From Meconema thalassinum (Eukaryota > Arthropoda > Insecta > Orthoptera > Tettigoniidae): a stretch of 64,000 nucleotides of DNA. Position numbers and translations under genes: made by a program. Shown here one piece after another: positions 56,780 to 64,000 of this stretch (position 1 is its first letter; every line of letters begins with the position of its first letter). The DNA lies in NCBI GenBank assembly GCA_946902985.2, contig OX336397.1, positions 156,915,890 through 156,979,889 on the forward strand, read 5' to 3'. The notes under the pieces were generated by a model. It made no database searches. It was not told the origin of the DNA and saw nothing but the letters and a program-made list of their open reading frames with translations.

Positions 56780-57141
56780 CGTATAGCCTCCGGTGCCGGG
56801 TGCAAGCTTTGTTATTTGACACCCAGAGGGCAGCTTGCATGTGGATTTTGTCGTTCCTTGAAGCACTATGAAAGTCAAGGAGGTTAGATATCTAAGCTCA
56901 TTGACACTACAGCGTTTTCTAGTAGAGAAATGAGGAACTTTGTGTTGGCCCAAAATCCCAAGATTAATTTTGCCACGATGAACACAGCCTACTGAATTCA
57001 AATGGGTTCTTTGACATGCCAACATCGTATGACATGGTGTCGTAATTTTTGGCGCCTTTCGAAAATCACTTACCACGGCCAGGAGCGAACCTGCAAGCTT
57101 GGGGTTAGTAGACCGACACGTTGACCACTCACCCACCGTGG
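56780..57141 (-). repeat. SINE (family D), second of three in a row
   Basis: Close relative of 56367-56739, same orientation and nearly the same length, followed by another (TAA)n tract at 57144-57166. Confidence 0.8.
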
Positions 57142-57164
57142 CATAATAATAATAATGATAATAA

Positions 57165-57436
57165 TATCGTATGGCCTCCGGGTGAAAGCTTTGTTATTTG
57201 ACACCCAGAGGGCAGCATGCCATTATGAACACGGCCTACTGGCGGAAACTCCCGAAATTAATTTGGCATTATGAACACGGACTACTGAATTCAAATGGGT
57301 TCTTTAACATGCCAACATCGTATGACTTGGTGTCGTGATTTTTGTTGCCTTTCAAAATTCACTTAGCATGGCCAGGAGCGAACCTGCAATCTTGGAGTTG
57401 GTAGTCCGACACGATAACCACTCACCCACCGTGGCA
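57165..57436 (-). repeat. SINE (family D), third of three, with internal deletion
   Basis: Same family but about 100 bp shorter. The part between the GACACCCAGAGGGCAGC and CATTATGAACACGGCCTACT blocks is lost, and a short block including CATTATGAACACGG is duplicated at 57218-57235 and 57268-57284. Confidence 0.8.
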
Positions 57437-57860
57437 AGCTAACCGGACGTAAGATTTTCCTTAACTTCTTCCTGTCCTTGCTTTCTAATTTCAACATCAT
57501 CCCTTTATTGTTCATGGAGGGACATTGTTATTATTATTATTATGAATGTTATAATTCAACTGCCCCACCCGTAAGGAAATGCTGCGAGCTGTGACGATCC
57601 ATACCAGGTTAAAATGATTAAAACTACATTAAATGTTTTGTGGTCGCTTTTTTTTCCAACGCAAATCAAATCAGTGTACGTGACTTGAAAAATAAATACA
57701 GTTGAATAATCACAAAGAGAAGAAAAAAAACAATTGTGCGAAAATATATTAAAATAACGATGTTAATTTACAAGAGGACAGCTGGTGACATTTGGGCTAA
57801 CACAACCTACTCTACCCGTATTCCACTGGGGCGATACATTTAATAATCTCCCAGTAGTAA

Positions 57861-58253
57861 CTTCGTTGGCGTAGTTGGTAGCATGCTGAACTGCTGTGCC
57901 CAAGATCGCGGGTTCAAACCCGGCGGAAGTCATCGAATTTCTTAAGAGGGGAAGTAAAGCCGGCGGTTACATGTCATAGATTTAAGGCATGTAAAAGATT
58001 CTTCCACTAACTAAGCTTGTGTGAAGCTAAATTTCTAGGTTAGATTTCGTTGAAACGGTCTATCAAAGTTCCAACGTTCACCACTAGGCGTCAGTGTCTT
58101 CTAGTAGAGAAAGTTGGATTTACTGTACTTGAAATTGATTGGAACTTGTAGCTCACCCCATGGTTATCCGCTTGAAGTAGCTACAGCCTCTGGCGAGCTA
58201 AACATGTCCTCGGACTTTCTCGGCACGAAAAACCATACGCTAAATAAATAAAT
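57861..58253 (+). repeat. SINE (family B), near full length
   Basis: Head CTTCGTTGGCGTAGTTGG, B-box GGGTTCAAACCC, body AAGTAAAGCCGGCGG and tail AAATAAATAAAT. It lies between two similar 55-bp segments (57795-57852 and 58265-58317) sharing GCTAACACA(A/G)CCTACT and GGGGCGATACA-like parts. Confidence 0.8.
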
Positions 58254-58337
58254 CTCCCCGTGTTGCGCTAACACAGCCTACTTACCCGTATCATACTGGA
58301 GCGATACAATTTTCCAGCGCAATAAAACTTATCTGGA

Positions 58338-58640
58338 GCCGGCTTCTCACCGCTGGGTCCGTTGTTCAAATCCCCCTCACTCCATGTGAGATTTGTGCTG
58401 GACATAGCGGAGGCAAACAGGTATTTCCCCGGGTACTTCGGTTTTCCCTGTCAACATTTCATTACCGCAACACTCTCCACTGTGATTTCATTTCATTTGT
58501 CATTCATTTCATCATTGCCCCAGAGGAGTGCGAGAGGCTTTGGCAGCCGGCACAGTTGATATCCTCGCCGCTAGATGGGGGCTTTATTCATTCTGTTCCC
58601 TGACGCGGTCGGTCGACTGGAAGCAGGCAGTGGATTTTCA
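58338..58640 (+). repeat. SINE (family A), head truncated
   Basis: Starts inside the tRNA-like head (CCGGCTTCTCACCGCTGGG) and continues to AGCAGGCAGTGGATTTTCAA. The body matches 49905-50230. Confidence 0.8.
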
Positions 58641-58904
58641 ATAATCTACTAGAGCTCAACTATGTACCTTACTTTACATCAATTATTCAAGCAGTCACGT
58701 AAAAATGAACTCAATACAATGCAAGGAGTGACGTAGTTTGTCATTGATTTCCTAACTGAGCCAGTGCAACAGTACCGAACTTGTCAGCCCACACATGTGG
58801 GCTTCACCCTATCAAGGACACTGTGCTGCCAACTAAACTCATGACGCAACCACTCGCAGATGCACGTAACCACTGCGGAGAACATTCCCGGGCGCACTGT
58901 AGTT
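58641..58904. other. no recognised feature
   Basis: Nothing recognised. Confidence 0.4.
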
Positions 58905-58997
58905 AGTTGTAGTTTTAGGTTCATCTCATTTACATTTTCACTATCACCCAAACCATTAGAGGTCGATAACCCAGATGTTAGGTCACATAAAACAACA
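58905..58997 (+). mobile_element. retroposon family K, 3'-end fragment
   Basis: Only the last 90 bp of the element in plus sense: TCACTATCACCCAAACCATT to AAAACAACAATAAG. Strongly 5' truncated. Confidence 0.65.
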
Positions 58998-59520
58998 ATA
59001 AGTTCATTAATTATATTACAGTATTTATTTCTTCATTAAAATTTAATAGATTTCATAAAGTTGAATCTCTAACTAATGAAAGAAAAATTACCAAAGAAAA
59101 TATTAATAATATAATGACTTCATCATCATCTTTAGTCCAGGGCTGAGGGTTGGAATTGAGTTCACTTATGATAAATGAAAAGGCTATTGAGTCTCACTTA
59201 AACACTTCTACTCCTAACAAGTACCGAGATGATATCAATCTCTTAGCCACGGTGGTCTCCTTACGAACATTATCGACCCTATGCAGCTGATGTGTAGTGG
59301 TGAACCCCTCACTTCGGCTGGGTATGATTTGTACTGCTTTCCAAATAATCGCATTTGTTAACACATTTTTGTATAATTGCTCGCTTTGTTTTATTAATAA
59401 TTAGCTTTATTTACGTTATTGTTTACTCAAAAGCGTTTTACTTTCGTTCTAATTACACACATTTGTTTTTAATCATATAATGTATGTTTTACTAACTGGA
59501 TTTAAACACGTTTTCACACG

Positions 59521-60665
59521 GCTTAAACTAGTCCTAACTGAAGTAAAGCTTAAACCTTGGATTATCGCAACTTAAGCTAGGCCTACCTGACAGAAAGCAT
59601 AACCCTTAACTTATCGCAACTTAAGCTAGGCCTACCTGAGATAAGATTAAACCTTGTATTATCACAACTTAAGCCAGGCCTACCTGAGAGAATATTAAAC
59701 CTTAAGTTCTCGCAACTTAAGCTAGGCCTACCTGAGAGAGGCTTAAACCTTTGATTATCGCAACTTAAGCTAGGCCTACGTGAGAGAAGCTTGAACCTTG
59801 GATTATCGCAACTTATACTAGGCCTACCTTTGAGAAGATTGAATCTTGAAATATCGCAACTCAAGCTAGACCTACGCGAGAGAAGATTAAACCGTTCATT
59901 GTCGGAAATTAAGATAGGCCTACCTGAGAGAAGCTTGTACCTTTGATTATCGGAACTTAAGCTAGGCCTACCTGAGAGAGGCTTAAACCTTTGATTATCG
60001 CAACTTAAGCTAGGCCTACCTGAGAGAGTATTAAACATTTGATTATCGCAACTTAAGCTAGGCCTACCTGAGAGAAGCTTGTACCTTGGATTATCGCAAC
60101 TTATACTAGGCCTACCTTTGAGAAGATTGAATCTTGAAATATCGCAACTTAAGTTAGGCCTACCTGAGAGAGGCTTAAACCTTTGATTATCGCAACTTAA
60201 GCTAGGCCTGCCTGAGAGAGGCTTAAACCTTTGATTATCGCAACTTAAGCTAGGCCTACCTGAGAGAAGCTTGAACATAGGATTATCGCAACTTATACTA
60301 GGCCTACCTTTGAGAAGATTGAATCTTGAAATATCGCAACTTAAGCTATACCTGTGCGAGAGAAGCTTAAACCTTTCATTGTCGGAACTTAAATAGGCTT
60401 ACCTGAGACAAGCTTGTACCTTGGATTATCGCAAATTAAGTTAGGCCAACTTGAGAGAAAGCTAAACCTTGACTTATCACAACTTAAGCTAGACCTACCT
60501 TATAAAACTTGGATTATCGCAACTTAAGCCAGGCCTACCTGAAAGAAAGCTTAAACCTTGGATTAGCGCAACTTAAACTAGGCCTATCTGAGAGAAGCTT
60601 AAAACTTGGACTGTCGCAACTTCAGCTAAGCCAACTTGAGAGAAGCTTAAACCTTGGATTCTCAA
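59521..60665 (+). repeat. 48-bp minisatellite
   Basis: About 24 tandem units of the type ATTATCGCAACTTAAGCTAG + GCCTACCTGAGAGAAGCTTA + AACCTTGG. Variants with CTACCTTTGAGAAGATTGAA recur near 59813, 60103 and 60295, suggesting local higher-order duplication. Because 48 is divisible by three, the minus strand stays open for 231 codons (59583-60278) as 16-residue LSGRPSLSCDN-type repeats. This is probably not a gene. Confidence 0.9.
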
Positions 60666-60940
60666 CCTTGCCACTTGGACAGGTGATTGTTTTAAGCTAC
60701 GGGATGAGGAATAATGTACTTATTTGGGCGAGAGTTTGCCTTCACTATCCCAAGCAAGGTAATGTGTTTCGTGCTACAAATTGGTGATAAATAGTGAAGA
60801 ATGGTTTAGAGTGGACGCGGCTGAATGTCTGCGCTGGGATTCGAAACCCCTATCTCCGGACTTCCTGTTGCGGGGTGCAATTGGAAGCAAAGTGATATCA
60901 TTCTAAAACTTGAACGCTTGGTATGAATGACAATAAATGA

Positions 60941-61637
60941 TGACATGATGATGATGATGATAATTGTTGTTTTAAGGGGCCTAACATCTAGGTTATCGGC
61001 CCCTGATGGTTTGGGTGATCGTGAAGATGAAAATGAAATGCAAACTTAAAACTAAAACTAACTACTAACCTACATACTAGAAGAAGAAATGGAAAACTAA
61101 AGGCGAATAAGGCAAATAAAGGACAGGAGGAAAAGAAATGCCCTCAACCCTCGAAGAATGTGGATTGAGGGACTTGGAAGGAAGGAGAGTCATGAAAGGC
61201 AGATAGGAAAGTGAAAGAGGAGAGGGTCCTCCCCAAAGGTAAGGGACAAAAAGGGGAAAACGGACCCAGCTGAGGAATCCCTCGGGGTCACCAACTCCCG
61301 AACTCACCAGCCGTGAGCCCCTGAGGGTGTAGCATTATCCAGGGTGCACCAAAAGTGGTGGGGCTACATACACCCGGCCTCCTTGAGAGCCTTGAGCAGA
61401 AGGCAGGAGATAACAGGAAAAGAAAAAGAAGGCTGACCCCTCGCAGAAGGAGGGTATCAGGAAAGATGAGACAAGGGCCAATTAAGGCGGGAAAGGAAGA
61501 AACTTCCTAGGCCTCGGATACCCTAATACCGTCGGGGTCGGAAGAGAACAAGAGTTGACCAAGTGAGGTTGACAGGAAAGAAGACAGAGAGGAGCCCGGC
61601 ACAAGTAAGTGGAAGAAAAGCCGGACTCAGCTGGGGC
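60941..61637 (-). mobile_element. retroposon family K, full copy with target duplication
   Basis: 697-bp minus-oriented copy with a perfect 12-bp duplication GACAATAAATGA (60929-60940 and 61638-61649). It ends at CCCCAGCTGAGTCCGGC, short of the GGGGGG-proximal end seen in other copies, which points to mild 5' truncation. Confidence 0.85.
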
Positions 61638-61972
61638 GACAATAAATGAACCTTGTTAAACTAAGGCAGTGATTTATTATAAGTTTTGGGGCGTAGTTGG
61701 ATGTTTTTGAAGGGTTGGTAATCCTGACTTATTTAGGTTTACGATACTGCGTGCAAAATTCCCAAAGCCACAACACGTTTAGAAATACACAATGATATTA
61801 ATAGCGTCTCTCTGCTTTAATACGTTCGTGACTCTGCGGCGTTACCACAGTAGACTAACATTTATTGGCCATTGGGGTTCTTCCATTTATTAGTTACATC
61901 AACTATGTCCTCCTTGGCCAGTTAATTCTTGATATCGCAAATCCTCTAAATTCTCCCTTTTAATAGTACATT

Positions 61973-62098
61973 ATGCAACGAGCATATAATTGCAATAATT
62001 AAGACACGAGTATGTTTATAAAACGAGCGTAAACGAGTTTTATAATTTCCATACGAGTGTCTTAATTACCATTATATGCGAGTTGCATACGACTGTTT
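61973..62098. repeat. imperfect 55-bp inverted repeat (fold-back)
   Basis: ATGCAACGAGCATATAATTG at 61973 pairs with the complement of TTATATGCGAGTTGCAT ending at 62098. Pairing continues through AATTAAGACACGAGTATG and TTATAAAACG to a loop near 62025-62035. No ORF. It could be a small MITE or the core of one. The rest of 61650-62475 shows nothing else. Confidence 0.65.
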
Positions 62099-62479
62099 AT
62101 GTTCAACGATAATTATTATAACTTTTTATGTTCAAACATAAATATTCATGAATGTCTGTCGAGATTTCGCCAGTTTTATGTACTGAACAGAGCGCTTGGG
62201 ACGCAGAGAATACCTTGTATTTGACCATGGCCTCGTCGATTACCCCACTATGACACTAGACCACACAGTGAAATTTAAATTAGAAGGCCTTGGAACTCAG
62301 CGGAGGTGCGATCCTATCCTTACCTAATTGGTCAAACAACTGTTTCTTGAGCTCTGATTGGTGGGAGAAACTGTGCCCATAGTGAAATCTTGTGCTTTAA
62401 TGAGCCTCATTATGATACAGTTTTCTGACATATAATATTTACATTTCACCAGCGTCGAACATAAAGTTAATTTTGAGGC

Positions 62480-62747
62480 ACGTATGGTAAAGGGGTAAAA
62501 GCATTTAAATATCTGGGGGCAGTATTCAGTGAAGGAATGAGATAGACCAGGAAATAATTGCTAGAATTCAAGCAGGCAACTGGTCAAGGTTTACAGTCGG
62601 CTTCTATCGAGACACACGAAGATAAGGATCTACAGGACTGTAATACAACCTGTAGTCCTATACGGAGCAGAGACATGGACTCTGACCCAAAAGACAGAAA
62701 GAAAACTACTGACATTTGAGAATGCTGTGCGGAGACAGATTTTTGGG
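62480..62747 (+). pseudogene. LINE ORF2 C-terminal region, left part
   Basis: Broken frames give KAFKYLGAVFSEG, then RTVIQPVVLYGAETWTLT and ENAVRRQIFG, the familiar C-terminal order of LINE RT proteins. The reading stops at GATTTTTGGG (62738-62747), where a TIR element is inserted, and continues at 63899. Confidence 0.75.
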
Positions 62748-63288
62748 TTTGTATGGAACTGCGCCCAATCTTCACTAATGACCCTGGTCATTAGCATTAG
62801 CCTTCAAAAATTGGCTGTGGAACTGCGCCCATTGAGAGCGATCAGGTAGCTTCCCTCCCTCCACCCCTCTACCGAATTATGTTGTGTCGAGGGGTGTGAA
62901 TTTGAAGTGACTCAATTCAAATCGGTTGTGTCTTGATTGCGAACAAGTCAAAAACCGTCCAAATTGCGAACAACTAAATATAGGCTACCCCGTCCAGATT
63001 AGTGTTGGCTTGGGATACATAAAACAGGTACAGTTTTCAAAACACACTAATATTTATTTTTTGTTCTAGCAATATTAGCATTAACTGGTACATTGGGATG
63101 TTTTCGACAACCTAACCATATTTTAAAAATAGTTTTGTTATTGCAAATGTTTAATAATCTAGTTTGAGGTAATCTTACCATTTAGAAGATTATTATATTT
63201 TTTTATTGTATAACAAAACAGGAGGGGTAGTTATTTATGGTGGATTAGAGAGAGTTGTATTATTATTATTATTATTATTATTAGTGTA

Positions 63289-63614
63289 GCCTCCGTGGCT
63301 TAGGCAGCAGCGCGCCGGCCCCTCACCGCTGGGTTCCGCGCTTCAAATCCTTGTCACTCCATGTGAGATTTGTGCTGGGTAAAGCGGAGGCGGGACAGGT
63401 TTTTCTCCGGGTACTCCGGTTTTCCCTGTCTTCTTTCATTCCAGCAACACTCTCCATTATCATTTCATTTCATCTGTCATTCATTAATCATTGTCCCAGA
63501 GGAGTGCGAGAGGCTTCGGAAGCCGGCACAATGCCTATCCTCGACGCTAGATGGGGGCTTCATTCATTCCAACCCTGACCCGGTCCAATGACTGGAAAAA
63601 GGCTGTGGATTTTC
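63289..63614 (+). repeat. SINE (family A) inside the TIR element
   Basis: Full-length copy: head GCCTCCGTGGCTTAGGCAGC, body AGATTTGTGCTGGGTAAAGC and end AGGCTGTGGATTTTCG. It is bordered by TTATTA tracts on both sides (63260-63283, 63615-63653). Confidence 0.85.
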
Positions 63615-63652
63615 GTTATTATTATTATTATTATTATTTTCATTATTATTCG

Positions 63653-63810
63653 CCTCTGTGGTGTAGTGGTTAGTGTGATTAGCTGCCACCCCCGGAGGCC
63701 CGTAGTACAGCTACTTATCGGGATGGCGGACTACCTCTTATTCTCAGCAGTGCAGAAGCTAGTGGTGGGAGACAGTCCATCATTTCCCCTTAAACCGACC
63801 TTGGGCTAAC
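63653..63810 (+). repeat. tRNA-like SINE, another family
   Basis: Head CTGTGGTGTAGTGGTTAGTG (A-box-like), then ACCCCCGGAGGCCCG. The body includes ACCTTGGGCTAACAGCC. The B box is degraded. Single copy in this window. Confidence 0.5.
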
Positions 63811-63908
63811 AGCCGACTAGACTATGGGCGCAGTTCAATCGGCCTAATTAAAAGGATCTGGAAATACCACTGATTATGGGCGCAGTTCCATATCTCCCGA
63901 TTTTTGGG

Positions 63909-64000
63909 CCAGCGAAGGATGAAGGGGAGTGGAGGAAAAGGAGAAACCTAGAACTTGAGGAATTGTACAAATCGCTGGACATTGCGGCAGTGATTAAAGG
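63909..64000 (+). pseudogene. LINE ORF2 C-terminal region, right part
   Basis: Continues the frame of 62480-62747 after the insertion: PAKDEGEWRKRRNLELEELY, then AAVIK. This is the segment that follows RQIFG in LINE proteins with an EWRRR-NEEL motif. It runs off the window. Confidence 0.75.

Larger units (their letters stand above)
62748..63898. mobile_element. TIR DNA transposon interrupting the LINE
   Basis: 1,151-bp insertion flanked by a perfect 10-bp repeat of LINE sequence GATTTTTGGG (62738-62747 and 63899-63908). The ends carry the inverted motif TATGGAACTGCGCCCA (left 62752-62767, right about 63876-63891). The core TGGAACTGCGCCCA recurs subterminally at 62818-62831 and, inverted and shortened, at 63824-63835. 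No transposase. The interior holds SINE copies and (TTA)n tracts. The family is undetermined; a 9-10 bp duplication would suit Mutator-like elements. Confidence 0.7.

Noticed and set aside
56362..57136. Two 136-147 codon frames with similar proteins
   Set aside because: Their similarity is that of the underlying family D SINE copies, and they contain poly-tyrosine or poly-leucine from the triplet tract.
59583..60278. 231-aa repeat protein gene
   Set aside because: The frame is a by-product of a 48-bp DNA repeat that extends beyond the frame on both sides with stops and indels.
59521..60665. CRISPR array
   Set aside because: Units are contiguous and diverge throughout, with no constant repeat alternating with unique spacers, and the DNA is eukaryotic.

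Overview
The window looks like repeat-rich nuclear DNA of an arthropod, most likely an insect with a large genome. It holds many tRNA-derived SINEs, several mariner-type elements, a Transib-like element, fragments of non-LTR retrotransposons (LINEs), Helitron-type 3' ends and short triplet microsatellites. I found no host protein-coding gene, tRNA gene, rRNA gene, CRISPR array or bacterial operon. The species cannot be named from the sequence alone.

Layout. 1-6620 is a mosaic: a tandem pair of SINEs (361-966), a decayed LINE (1620-2430), a Helitron-like 3' end (to 2998), a SINE, a Transib-like inverted-repeat element (4016-4828) and two LINE remnants. 6621-29247 is the main object, a head-to-tail array of a 7.3-kb unit. 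Three units lie between four copies of a 637-bp repeat (R1-R4) in the order R-internal-R-internal-R-internal-R, with a further non-repeated 259 bp on the right (to 29506). The array splits an older SINE. Each unit carries on the minus strand an intact 451-codon ORF that starts 289 bp after an R copy, where gag sits in an LTR retrotransposon. Just beyond R lies a possible primer-binding site resembling the 3' end of tRNA-Ala. No reverse transcriptase or integrase is visible. I read it as a young, non-autonomous LTR-like or otherwise undescribed element that has become a tandem array. Every unit also carries the same SINE insertion with the same target duplication.

29507-64000 is again a transposon mosaic. 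It includes an inverted-repeat transposon with a deleted transposase (29698-30314) and LINE fragments on both strands. A 0.7-kb retroposon family has four near-complete copies, three of them with 10-12 bp target duplications. A T/A-rich minisatellite lies at 40240-41240. Three mariner-family sequences sit in a row (46109-48367). An 88-bp minisatellite (54800-56110) has clearly grown from an internal piece of the 0.7-kb retroposon. A run of SINE copies separated by triplet tracts spans 56367-57436, a 48-bp minisatellite lies at 59521-60665, and an inverted-repeat element (62748-63898) splits a LINE and itself contains a SINE.

The nested insertions give a relative history. Examples are a SINE in a SINE (35813-36016 and 52951-53187), a retroposon in a SINE (53791-54526), a SINE in a minisatellite (55269-55467) and the array in a SINE. 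The array units differ from one another by well under 2% by eye, so the array is among the youngest structures here. All family assignments come from motif recognition by eye; no database search was run.
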